From contig NZ_CANMBB010000003.1 of assembly GCF_947495965.1 (NCBI RefSeq), positions 186,001-250,000 on the forward strand: a stretch of 64,000 nt of DNA, written 5' to 3'. This DNA comes from an uncultured Maribacter sp. GTDB taxonomy: Bacteria; Bacteroidota; Bacteroidia; Flavobacteriales; Flavobacteriaceae. Position numbers and translations under genes: made by a program. Shown here in pieces: positions 43,737-51,926 of this stretch. The notes under the pieces were generated by a model. It had not been told where the DNA came from, ran no database searches, and worked only from the letters and a program-made list of their open reading frames with translations. Within the stretch, counting starts at the first letter, position 1, and each line of letters begins with the position of its first letter.

Positions 43737-44813
43737 TTATATCTTTTTATAAATAGCCTTAAGTTTACTCTCGGTAATTGTGTCTTGCCAATTTACACCC
43801 AAAGCATTTTCCCATAAAGGTGTCATTGCCATAGCTACCTTTATCATGGTGTTAAGTTGCGCTTCAGACAAATTTTCACAAATCCCTTTTGGTAAAATAA
43901 TATTATGCTTATTCATCATTTTAGAAAATAAAGCAACACCTTCTGGGTAAAATTCTTCTAAGTATTGAAAAACAAGACAATTACCAATACCGTGTTTAAC
44001 ACCCAACACATGAGACAAACCATAACTAATTGCATGTGCAACACCTACTTGAGAGTAGGCAATACTCATACCTCCATGCCAAGAAGCCATCATTAATTTA
44101 TCTCTTGAACTAGATTCATCTAATTCCTCCATAAAAACCTCTTTACATAAATCTAATGCTTTTTCTCCATAAGATTGGCTAAAAGCATTTAAATATGTGC
44201 CATTTAAAGACTCTACACAATGAATAAAACAATCCATACCTGTATAAAACCATTGGTTTTTTTCTACGTTTGTGGTTAAATCTGGATCTAACACAACTTG
44301 GTCAAAAGGGGTATAGTCGGAATTAATTCCTAATTTTTTTTCTGGACCAGAAAGTACTGCTGTTCTAGAAACTTCAGCCCCTGTTCCACTAAGTGTTGGT
44401 ACACCTACGTGGTATACTGCTGGGTTTTTGACTAAATCCCAACCTTGGTATTCTTCAGCTTTTCCTTTGTTAGTAAGCATAATAGACACCGCTTTTGCTA
44501 AATCTAAAATAGAGCCTCCACCAATACCAACAATAGCTGCTGGTAATTCTGAATAATTAGTTTTTAGTAGAGAAACTAATGCATCTACCTGCTCTGTTTT
44601 AGGTTCTTCTTCGGTAGAAACATAGATTATTTGGTCATTAAATAAAACTGGAATTTCTTTAGACAATTCTTGATTTTCAAAAATTGCATCTACTAAATAA
44701 ATAACTGGAGTTTCTGAACTTTTACGTTTAGGCAATAGTATTTCTCCCAGTTGTTTAAAACTACCAGCACCAAAGATTACTCTTGGAACCATTGGAAAAT
44801 TTTTAAACTTCAT
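43737..44813 (-). CDS. kdnB: Fe-dependent alcohol dehydrogenase, KdnB-like (Kdo 8-oxidase)
   Basis: 358-aa group III metal-dependent alcohol dehydrogenase. The NAD loop is AAIVGIGGGSILDLAKAV, followed by GTGAEVSRTAVLSGPEKKLG and the metal-site histidines in HAISYGLSHVLGVKHGIGNCL. It strongly resembles, from memory, Shewanella KdnB, which oxidises Kdo C8 in the path to 8-amino-Kdo. kdsB lies 1.3 kb upstream in the same run, which supports the call. The partner aminotransferase KdnA is not in the window. Confidence 0.82.
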   Translation of the reverse strand: MKFKNFPMVPRVIFGAGSFKQLGEILLPKRKSSETPVIYLVDAIFENQELSKEIPVLFNDQIIYVSTEEEPKTEQVDALVSLLKTNYSELPAAIVGIGGGSILDLAKAVSIMLTNKGKAEEYQGWDLVKNPAVYHVGVPTLSGTGAEVSRTAVLSGPEKKLGINSDYTPFDQVVLDPDLTTNVEKNQWFYTGMDCFIHCVESLNGTYLNAFSQSYGEKALDLCKEVFMEELDESSSRDKLMMASWHGGMSIAYSQVGVAHAISYGLSHVLGVKHGIGNCLVFQYLEEFYPEGVALFSKMMNKHNIILPKGICENLSEAQLNTMIKVAMAMTPLWENALGVNWQDTITESKLKAIYKKI

Positions 44814-44819
44814 ATACTG

Positions 44820-45443
44820 TTATTTATTTTGATTTAAAGATTCTTGAAATTTTTCATAAAAAAGACCTACGTGATAGCCATCTACCAAAGCATGATTTAC
44901 ACTTACAGATACTTGCATACTTAATTTTTCATTGTTTGCTTCTATTTTAGCGAAAGCTAATTTAGGAACAGATTCTTTACCTCCATTAACTGGCTCTTTA
45001 TGTCCTGTAAAGCTTATCCATGGCAAAGCGGAACAGTAAATACAATCTTGAGAATTTTGAGGAGGAAAAAGTGAATTTGAGTTATATATTCTATCCTTTT
45101 CCCTTTTCAGATTTTTTTCAAAAACTTTTAAATCTTCGTCATAATTTATAAATGAAAATCCGAATGTTTTATTAGGCCTCATCATGGTTGCAGACGCATG
45201 TATGGTATCATACACTACTACCTTATCTTCTTCAATTCTATATTTAAAATTTTCAATCTGATTTATTGCCGTCATACATGCATGTAAGTACACTGAAAAA
45301 AAGCTAAGGTCATTTTTTTTAGCAAAAGCATAAGAACTAGTTACATCTACAGCTGTTGTAACAGCAAAATATGGATCTGTAAAGGTGTTAAAAAACTCGA
45401 AATGCTGCTTTCTTTCCCAAGCATCAATATCTAGATAATGCAT
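44820..45443 (-). CDS. Chloramphenicol-acetyltransferase-like acyltransferase
   Basis: 207-aa CAT fold with the catalytic HALVDGYHVG near the C-terminus and FSVYLHACMTAINQI. Bacteroidota genomes carry many CAT-like proteins of unknown acceptor, so resistance should not be assumed. Six nt upstream of kdnB and overlapping the HAD gene by one base, which suggests acylation of a sugar or lipid precursor in the same pathway. Confidence 0.85.
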   Translation of the reverse strand: MHYLDIDAWERKQHFEFFNTFTDPYFAVTTAVDVTSSYAFAKKNDLSFFSVYLHACMTAINQIENFKYRIEEDKVVVYDTIHASATMMRPNKTFGFSFINYDEDLKVFEKNLKREKDRIYNSNSLFPPQNSQDCIYCSALPWISFTGHKEPVNGGKESVPKLAFAKIEANNEKLSMQVSVSVNHALVDGYHVGLFYEKFQESLNQNK

Positions 45444-46141
45444 TACAAATAGTTTAAAATATCTTTTATTGAATTTAATTTAAGATAATCTCCATTATCC
45501 TCTCCTGCTTTAACAGTTTCATGCTCCCAGGTAGTATGAAAAGGAACGTGAACCGCTTTTGCTCCAATATTTACTAAAGGCAAAACATCGGATTTTAAAG
45601 AGTTTCCAATCATTAAAAACTCAGACACATCTATTTCTAAATGCTCTAATAAATTTTGATAATTTTTTTCTTTTTTATCACTTAACACCTCTACATGGTG
45701 AAAGTATTTTTCTAAACCAGAACGTTCTACTTTTCTCTCTTGGTCTAGCAAATCTCCTTTTGTTAAAACAATTAGCCTATACTTACTTTGTAACGTTTCT
45801 AATACCTCTTCTATACCATCTAACAACTCTACTGGTTGTGTTATCATTCTTTTTCCTATATCTAGAATTTGATTAATAACTTTTTGAGGTATCTTATTGT
45901 TAGATAAATCCATAGCAGATTCTACCATAGACAATGTAAAGCCTTTTATACCATAACCGTATAAATGAAGATTTTTAATTTCCATTTTAAACAGTTCTTG
46001 GTCTATTTTGTTTTTGGTTTCATAGCCATCTAACAGACTTGCAAATTCTTCTTCAGCCTGTCTAAAATAGGTTTCATTTACCCAAAGTGTATCATCTGCA
46101 TCAAAACCAATAACTTTTATATTACTGTAATCTACTTCCAT
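45443..46141 (-). CDS. HAD-family hydrolase (YjjG/phosphoglycolate-phosphatase type)
   Basis: 232 aa with DADDTLW (motif I), LTKG (motif II), and [18 protein letters not shown] (motif IV). A helical cap between motifs I and II makes it a C1-type HAD such as a pyrimidine nucleotidase or sugar phosphatase. It is too large and of the wrong type for KdsC. It overlaps kdsB by 10 nt and the CAT-like gene by 1 nt. Confidence 0.88.
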   Translation of the reverse strand: MEVDYSNIKVIGFDADDTLWVNETYFRQAEEEFASLLDGYETKNKIDQELFKMEIKNLHLYGYGIKGFTLSMVESAMDLSNNKIPQKVINQILDIGKRMITQPVELLDGIEEVLETLQSKYRLIVLTKGDLLDQERKVERSGLEKYFHHVEVLSDKKEKNYQNLLEHLEIDVSEFLMIGNSLKSDVLPLVNIGAKAVHVPFHTTWEHETVKAGEDNGDYLKLNSIKDILNYL

Positions 46142-46860
46142 TCTGCTCTTGCTCTTTTTAAATCTTCAGGAGTATCTATTTCTATTCCACTTACAGATGT
46201 TTCTACCATTTTTATTGTTTTCCCATATTCTAAATAACGAATAGCTTCTATTTTCTCAACAGCCTCTAACATTAACATAGGTAAACGCTGAAAATCCATT
46301 AAAGCACTTTTCCTAAAAGCATAAATTCCTTTATGCTTATAGTAAACACTATCTACATTTGTATCTCTAGGGTAAGGAATTGGAGAACGAGAAAAATACA
46401 ATGCAAAATTTTCCTTATTTACTATTACCTTAACTGTATTCGGGTTACTTATTTCTTCTAAATCCGTAATTTTAACCATTAAAGAAGCTAAATCTATCGC
46501 TTTATTAGGGTCGTTTTTAAAAACTTCTAAAACAGCAGCTAAACTTTCTCTATCTGTAAAAGGCTCATCGCCTTGCACATTAACAATAATATCTACCTCT
46601 AAGTTTTCTACAGCTTCTGCTATGCGATCACTACCGCAATCATGCTCTTTAATGCTTTTTATAACATTACCACCAGCTTTTTCTATAGTTTCAAAGATAA
46701 CATCACTATCTGTTACCACATAAACATCATCAAACAACTGTGTGTTTACTGCTGCCTCATAGGTGCGTAATATCACTGGTTTTCCTGCAAGGTCTTGCAT
46801 TAATTTTGCAGGGAATCTAGAAGCGGCATAACGAGCCGGAATCATTGCTATTACTTTCAC
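46132..46860 (-). CDS. kdsB: 3-deoxy-manno-octulosonate cytidylyltransferase
   Basis: 242 aa; activates Kdo (or 8-amino-Kdo) to the CMP-sugar for lipid A core assembly. Signature [16 protein letters not shown] at the start, NVQGDEPF near residue 97, and the C-terminal [13 protein letters not shown]. With KdnB nearby the natural substrate could be the 8-amino form. Confidence 0.96.
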   Translation of the reverse strand: MKVIAMIPARYAASRFPAKLMQDLAGKPVILRTYEAAVNTQLFDDVYVVTDSDVIFETIEKAGGNVIKSIKEHDCGSDRIAEAVENLEVDIIVNVQGDEPFTDRESLAAVLEVFKNDPNKAIDLASLMVKITDLEEISNPNTVKVIVNKENFALYFSRSPIPYPRDTNVDSVYYKHKGIYAFRKSALMDFQRLPMLMLEAVEKIEAIRYLEYGKTIKMVETSVSGIEIDTPEDLKRARAEWK

Positions 46861-46876
46861 GCTATTGCTTATTATA

Positions 46877-47443
46877 TTAATTACTCTTTGGTCTTAATTT
46901 TCTGTAAATTGAAAATATTATTACCAAAATTATTATTACTAAAACTGCTGCTAGTATTGGAGCAAAAATGGAAGCCGTAGTAACTGCTACAGCTGTTCCT
47001 GTTTCTATTGTTGCTACAACAGGATTAGCAAGCCCTCCTGTAGTTGCAGTAGAAGCCAACCGAGTGGTTGCCCCTGCCCCTTTTATTGCGGTTGCCGTGC
47101 CACCCCCTGCAATTATTGCTAAAGACCATGTTACTACAGGGTCTAAATTAGCTACGGTAGACACCATAACTGCTGTACCAGCAATAGCAGCCAAAGGTAC
47201 TGCAAAACTATCTAAAAGATTATCTATCCAAGGAATAAAATAAGCAAACAGTTCTACCAAGGTTGCCACTCCTAGTGTAACAACAGCAGCTAAACTACCA
47301 ATCCATTCCCAACTATCATTTAGTTCCCAGATATTAAAATACGAAGCTAAACTTAAAGCAAACAAAGGTAAGAATACCCTAAATCCTACAGATGCTGCTA
47401 AACCTACTCCAAGAAATACACTTAAAATTGTTTCTGTTGTCAT
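46877..47443 (-). CDS. DUF4126 membrane protein
   Basis: 188-aa integral membrane protein with about five hydrophobic segments and the DUF4126 core ([23 protein letters not shown], split by a polar turn; [26 protein letters not shown]). No function is known for the family. It sits 16 nt upstream of kdsB and 11 nt after the helicase gene, so it belongs to the same transcription run. Confidence 0.85.
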   Translation of the reverse strand: MTTETILSVFLGVGLAASVGFRVFLPLFALSLASYFNIWELNDSWEWIGSLAAVVTLGVATLVELFAYFIPWIDNLLDSFAVPLAAIAGTAVMVSTVANLDPVVTWSLAIIAGGGTATAIKGAGATTRLASTATTGGLANPVVATIETGTAVAVTTASIFAPILAAVLVIIILVIIFSIYRKLRPKSN

Positions 47444-47454
47444 TTTTTATTTTC

Positions 47455-48888
47455 TTAATTTTCAAAAAAATCGTTCTTAAAACCAATTAAATATAATTGT
47501 TTTTTTGCTCTAGTTACCGCTGTATATAACCACCTTAAATACTCTCTATCTATTCCGTTTGGCATATATGGTTGTTCTACAAAAACAGTATTCCATTGTC
47601 CCCCTTGAGATTTATGACATGTTATAGCATAAGAAAATTTTACCTGTAAAGCATTAAAAAACTTGTTATTCTTAACGGCTAAAAATTTCTTATACTTTGA
47701 TGATTCTTGCTCATAATCTTTCATTACTTCTTGGTACAGTTTGTTCCCATCTTCATAAGATAGTGAAGGAGACTCTGCACTAATAGTGTCTAGTAGCAAT
47801 ACTGTCTCAAAAGGTTTTTGGTTAGGATAATCTACCATAGTTACTTTAACCTCTGCAAATTTGAAGCCATAAATTTCTTTAAACCTAAAAATCTCTAGAA
47901 CCTCAATAATATCACCATTAGCAATAAAACCAGCTTCAGATTCTGGCTTTAACCAAAAGTAGTTATTCTTAACCACCATCATATAATCGCCAACCGCAAG
48001 TTCATTTTCTAAGAATAAAATTCTACTTCTTATATTTTCATTATAAAGATTTGCTCTTTTATTAGACCTTACTATAAATGCAGTTTCTTCTTTTCCATTT
48101 TCAGAATAAGAGGCATCTATAGCTTCCTGAATTTCATAACCATCTTGTAACCTTACTATATCTTTAAATGTCTCAACATTAAATTTAAATGTATCGTAAA
48201 AAGAACCCTGCAATTCTTCTCTAAGTAATGTAGCATTAACTAATATACCGGAATCTTCTGCCTGCCTTACTACCTCATCTAGCTCTAACTTAACAACATC
48301 TTTATTATAGTTTAAAGCAAGTTTATCTTCATCTAAAGCAGGACTTAAACTTAAATGTACTGGTGGTAACTGCGCCGTGTCTCCTATTAATATAAGTTTA
48401 CAATTATGACCGGAATACACAAATTGTATTAAATCATCTAACAAAGAACCGTTTTCAAATAACCTAGAATCTGCTGGCCTATCCGGTATCATAGAGGCTT
48501 CATCTACAATAAATATTGTATTCCTATGCTTATTAGGTGCCATAACAAACTGCACACCTCCTCCACTTTGCTTTTTAGGAAAATAAATTTTCCTGTGTAT
48601 GGTAAAAGCTTTTGTATTAGAATAGTTAGACATGACCTTAGCAGCTCTACCAGTAGGAGCCATCAGAACAGCTTTACTACCTACTTGCCACAAACAACTT
48701 ACCATAGTTCCTATTAAAGTTGTTTTACCAGTTCCTGCAAAACCTTTTAACAAAAAGACTTGTTCTTTTTCCTTAGATAATATATAAGTAGCTAGTTTTT
48801 GTAAAGCTACAATTTGCTTTAATGTAGGTTCATGTGGAAACTTAGATTTTAGTAAACCAAAAAAGGATGCATCAGTAATAGATTTCAT
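47455..48888 (-). CDS. RecD-like ATP-dependent DNA helicase
   Basis: 477-aa superfamily 1 helicase: Walker A GFAGTGKTTL near residue 48, FIVDEASMI (motif II), GDTAQLPPV (motif III) and the UvrD_C_2 segment YAITCHKSQGGQWNTVFV near 430 with TAVTRAKKQLYLIG. It lacks the long N-terminal region of RecD2. It starts a seven-gene minus-strand run. A -7 box at 48896-48903 leaves almost no 5' leader. Confidence 0.9.
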   Translation of the reverse strand: MKSITDASFFGLLKSKFPHEPTLKQIVALQKLATYILSKEKEQVFLLKGFAGTGKTTLIGTMVSCLWQVGSKAVLMAPTGRAAKVMSNYSNTKAFTIHRKIYFPKKQSGGGVQFVMAPNKHRNTIFIVDEASMIPDRPADSRLFENGSLLDDLIQFVYSGHNCKLILIGDTAQLPPVHLSLSPALDEDKLALNYNKDVVKLELDEVVRQAEDSGILVNATLLREELQGSFYDTFKFNVETFKDIVRLQDGYEIQEAIDASYSENGKEETAFIVRSNKRANLYNENIRSRILFLENELAVGDYMMVVKNNYFWLKPESEAGFIANGDIIEVLEIFRFKEIYGFKFAEVKVTMVDYPNQKPFETVLLLDTISAESPSLSYEDGNKLYQEVMKDYEQESSKYKKFLAVKNNKFFNALQVKFSYAITCHKSQGGQWNTVFVEQPYMPNGIDREYLRWLYTAVTRAKKQLYLIGFKNDFFEN

Positions 48889-48895
48889 ATAACAT

Positions 48896-48903
48896 CAAAT
48901 ATA
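48896..48903 (-). promoter_or_regulatory. -7 box of the helicase-kds run
   Basis: TATATTTG on the minus strand, 8 nt before the ATG at 48888; the transcript would be nearly leaderless. No clear -33. Confidence 0.45.
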
Positions 48904-48925
48904 ATCAGGATTTTTTCTAGAAAAC

Positions 48926-48956
48926 CTTTTACGATTAAAAAAAAATTGTAGATTTG
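48926..48956 (+). promoter_or_regulatory. Promoter of the membrane-anchored protein gene
   Basis: TAGATTTG (48949-48956) is an exact -7 box; a CTTT/TTTT run lies at the -33 distance. ATG at 48990. Confidence 0.5.
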
Positions 48957-48989
48957 TGAGAACCACTAAATATAATTAACACATATAAA

Positions 48990-49637
48990 ATGAAGACCAT
49001 AATACAAATTGTACTTTGGATTGCGTGCATCGGTTTAGGATATGCTATTTACCAATCAGTTAACGGACCAATCGAATTTAAAAAAGTAAAACAAGAACGT
49101 TTTGCAAAAGTTGTTGCTAAATTAAAAGACATTAAAAATTCACAAGAAGCCTATAAAACTGTAACTGGAAAGTACGCAAATGACTTTAAGGGTCTTATTG
49201 ATTTTGTAGAAAGAGGAAAATATACAATAACACAACAAAGAGATTCTTCTTTCATGCAGTTTGATGAAACTTACCAAATTGATGTATTAAAAGAAGTGAA
49301 AATTATAGATACTCTAGGATTTGTATCTGTAAAAGATTCTTTATTCAAGAAGGACGATCGTTACAAAACTATGATGAATGTTCCTGGTGCTCCAAATGGC
49401 GAAAAATTTACTATGAAATCTTCTGTTATAGAAAAGAGTGGCTACAAAGCTCCTGTTTTTGAAGCAAAAGTTGAAAAAAGCGTAGTATTATATGACCAAC
49501 CTAAAACTCTTTTAGAACGTGAAAATGCTCACGCAAGTGTTGAAGAGGTTAATGGTAGTACAATTAAAGTTGGTTCTCTAGAAGAAGTTAGCACAAGTGG
49601 TAACTGGCCTCCTATTTATGACAAAAAGAACGAATAA
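48990..49637 (+). CDS. Membrane-anchored protein of unknown function
   Basis: 215 aa with one N-terminal membrane helix (TIIQIVLWIACIGLGYAIYQ) and a mostly extracytoplasmic charged domain (KLKDIKNSQEAYKTVTGKYA, then NVPGAPNGEKFTMK). No domain recognised. The start resembles some type II pseudopilins but lacks the pilin cleavage motif. It overlaps the DUF3822 gene by 20 nt, so the two are likely coupled. Confidence 0.72.
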   Translation: MKTIIQIVLWIACIGLGYAIYQSVNGPIEFKKVKQERFAKVVAKLKDIKNSQEAYKTVTGKYANDFKGLIDFVERGKYTITQQRDSSFMQFDETYQIDVLKEVKIIDTLGFVSVKDSLFKKDDRYKTMMNVPGAPNGEKFTMKSSVIEKSGYKAPVFEAKVEKSVVLYDQPKTLLERENAHASVEEVNGSTIKVGSLEEVSTSGNWPPIYDKKNE

Positions 49638-50448
49638 TATTACTAACATCGAAAATAACGATTATAAGAAATTGTCCATTCAAATTAGTTTGAATGGACT
49701 TTCTTTTTGTATTGTAGATACAATTAGCAATAAAATAATTGCTTCTAAAAGTTTACTTTTTAAAGAAGAAGTAAACTCTTATGATTTAGTAAAAGAGCTA
49801 AAACCTGTCTTAGAAGAAAATAACATAACCACACAAAAATTTTCTGAAGTTATAGTTATACATAAAAACCTATTATATAGTTTGGTTCCTAAGGCTTTAT
49901 TTAATCCTAACGAACTAGAAAGTTATATAAACTTTAATTCTAAAATTCTTGCTACAGATCTTTTAGCTTATGACGAAATAGAAAATCATGATATAATTCC
50001 TGTTTATGTCCCTTTTGTTAACATTAACAATTACATATATGACCTCTTTGGAGAATTTACTTACAAGCACAATAGTTCTGTAATGATACAAACACTTTTA
50101 GGGCTCTCTAACACCTCTAAAGAACCTATTTGCTATATTCATGTTTCTGAAAAACATATGGATATAACTATCCTTAAAAACAAAAAAATAATATTACATA
50201 ACTCTTTTAACTTTAACTCTAAAGAAGATTTTATATACTACATTCTTTTTACTTTAGAACAGCTAAATTTAGACCCTGAAACAATACCATTAAAACTTTT
50301 TGGCACTATAGAAGAAGGAGATAATTTATATAATATAAGCTACAAATACATAAAGAATATAACCATTTTTATTCCAAAAAATACGTATCATCCAATAGCT
50401 GAATCTAATTCAGAGACTATAGATTTTACAGTTTTAAATGCTTTATAA
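49618..50448 (+). CDS. DUF3822 family protein
   Basis: 277 aa from MTKRTNNITN. Matches the Flavobacteriia-specific DUF3822 family (KKLSIQISLNGLSFCIVD, ALFNPNELESYINFNSKIL), which has an actin/PilM-like ASKHA look. Function unknown; it regularly precedes rsmD. An upstream GTG (49597) is possible but lies deep in the preceding gene. Overlaps rsmD by one base (TAATG). Confidence 0.85.
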   Translation: MTKRTNNITNIENNDYKKLSIQISLNGLSFCIVDTISNKIIASKSLLFKEEVNSYDLVKELKPVLEENNITTQKFSEVIVIHKNLLYSLVPKALFNPNELESYINFNSKILATDLLAYDEIENHDIIPVYVPFVNINNYIYDLFGEFTYKHNSSVMIQTLLGLSNTSKEPICYIHVSEKHMDITILKNKKIILHNSFNFNSKEDFIYYILFTLEQLNLDPETIPLKLFGTIEEGDNLYNISYKYIKNITIFIPKNTYHPIAESNSETIDFTVLNAL

Positions 50449-50993
50449 TGCGAATAATTTCAGGGAAACATAAAGGAAGATATTTACAGGCTCCTAAAAA
50501 ATTACCTGTAAGGCCAACTACAGACATGGCCAAAGAAGCACTATTTAACATATTAAATAACTTATATTATTTTGAAGATTTGGTGGTTTTAGATTTATTT
50601 TCTGGAACTGGCAATATTAGTTTTGAATTTGCGTCTAGAGGAGCCACACAATTAACAGCAGTAGATGCTAATTACAGCTGTGTACAATACATTGATAAAA
50701 TCTCAAAAGAATTAGAGTTTAATATAGATACAATAAAGAGTGATGTTTTTCAATATTTAGAAAAAGCTGCCAAAAAAAGCACTGTTATTTTTGCAGATCC
50801 ACCCTATGATTTATCTATTGAGGATTTTTCTAAAATTCCAGAACTGGTCTTTAAAAACAATTTATTATTAGATAATGGAGTATTAATTGTAGAACATTCC
50901 AAACATACTGATTTATCTAATTTAGACCATTTTACCAACCAAAGAAAATATGGGGGGAGCGTATTTAGTTTCTTTGAACAAAACCCAGATTAA
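50448..50993 (+). CDS. rsmD: 16S rRNA (guanine(966)-N2)-methyltransferase
   Basis: 181 aa; methylates G966 of 16S rRNA. The SAM motif is DLFSGTGNISFEFASRGA near residue 45 and the catalytic ADPPYD is near 120. Start RIISGKHKGRYLQAP is typical of RsmD. Confidence 0.95.
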   Translation: MRIISGKHKGRYLQAPKKLPVRPTTDMAKEALFNILNNLYYFEDLVVLDLFSGTGNISFEFASRGATQLTAVDANYSCVQYIDKISKELEFNIDTIKSDVFQYLEKAAKKSTVIFADPPYDLSIEDFSKIPELVFKNNLLLDNGVLIVEHSKHTDLSNLDHFTNQRKYGGSVFSFFEQNPD

Positions 50994-51010
50994 ATAAAAC
51001 ACACTTTGCT

Positions 51011-51481
51011 ATGAAAAAACATCAATATAAAATAAAAACTGTTTGGACTGGCAATGAAGGCACTGGAACAAAAAATTACAAGACATACAACAGGAATCAC
51101 TCCATAAACGGGGAAGGAAAATACACAGAAATACTTGGTTCTTCTGACCCATCTTTTTTAGGAGATAAAACAAAATACAACCCTGAAGACTTGTTTTTAT
51201 CTTCAATTTCATCTTGTCATATGCTTTGGTATTTACACTTATGCGCTACCAACAACATTATTGTTACCTCTTATAAAGATAATGCAACTGGTTGCATGGA
51301 AGAAAGCCCCAATGGTAGTGGAAAATTTACTAGTGTTACCTTAAACCCTGTAATTACCATAACAAATAGCTCTAACAAAGACAAAGCTATTAATTTACAC
51401 GAAAAAGCTAATGAAATGTGTTTTATAGCTAATTCTTGTAATTTTAAAATAGAGCATAAAGCTACAATATTAATAGAATAA
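51011..51481 (+). CDS. OsmC-family protein
   Basis: 156-aa OsmC/Ohr-like protein with SSISSCHMLWYLHLC (first redox cysteine) and ANEMCFIANSCNFKIEH (second cysteine). Such proteins reduce organic hydroperoxides through the cysteine pair. The KYNPEDLFLSSIS start is the OsmC form. It ends just before the rnpB 3' end on the opposite strand. Confidence 0.9.
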   Translation: MKKHQYKIKTVWTGNEGTGTKNYKTYNRNHSINGEGKYTEILGSSDPSFLGDKTKYNPEDLFLSSISSCHMLWYLHLCATNNIIVTSYKDNATGCMEESPNGSGKFTSVTLNPVITITNSSNKDKAINLHEKANEMCFIANSCNFKIEHKATILIE

Positions 51482-51483
51482 AA

Positions 51484-51790
51484 AAGCAGGTCATAAGCCG
51501 GATTCTGTCTTTGTTAAAAAACAAACCCTTATCATTTATCTAGACTATTAGTTACCTAATAGCTCAAACCGCCTACCCTTCAGCTTGGACGTGCTGCCCT
51601 CAAGCACTGATTTACGTGACGTTTCACCGTATAGAGTTTACCTGGTTTCACTACAGCATTACCTGTACATACTTTCTGTTGCACTTGTCCGTCCCAAAAA
51701 AGGGAGACGGGTGTTACCCGCTATACTGCACTATGGTGTCCGGACTTTCCTCTCTTCGCTTATAGCGAACAGCGATAAGGAGACCTGCTA
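51484..51790 (-). ncRNA. rnpB: RNase P RNA (type A)
   Basis: The minus strand carries a bacterial RNase P RNA that matures tRNA 5' ends. The P1 stem pairs AGCAGGTC at the 5' end (51789-51782) with GACCTGCT at the 3' end (51492-51485). Conserved elements include the CR-like AAAGTCCGGACACCA stretch near 51750 and the ATAAGCCGGATTCTG-complement near the 3' end (AGAATCCGGCTTAT). A run of T after P1 acts as terminator. Exact ends are within a few bases. Confidence 0.92.
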
Positions 51791-51795
51791 GGGCA

Positions 51796-51803
51796 CAAAT
51801 GTA
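51796..51803 (-). promoter_or_regulatory. -7 box of rnpB
   Basis: TACATTTG on the minus strand places the transcript start near 51790, at the 5' side of P1. No clear -33. Confidence 0.45.
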
Positions 51804-51868
51804 ACTTAATTGTTGATAAATATATAGCTATTATTACTTAAATAAAGTGCAAAATCTTTAGCTATTTT

Positions 51869-51876
51869 TATATTTG
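51869..51876 (+). promoter_or_regulatory. -7 box of dnaX
   Basis: TATATTTG, an exact -7 match about 50 nt before the TTG start of dnaX. No TTTG at -33. Confidence 0.4.
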
Positions 51877-51926
51877 TATATCGCTACATTGTTAGAATAG
51901 TGATTTATAATAAAAAGTAATCGTAT

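Noticed and set aside
44820-45443. Chloramphenicol resistance gene
   Set aside because: CAT-like fold only, in a core kds/kdn operon; nothing shows drug resistance.
46968-47243. Plus-strand ORF in the DUF4126 region
   Set aside because: Low-complexity shadow of a hydrophobic gene on the other strand.
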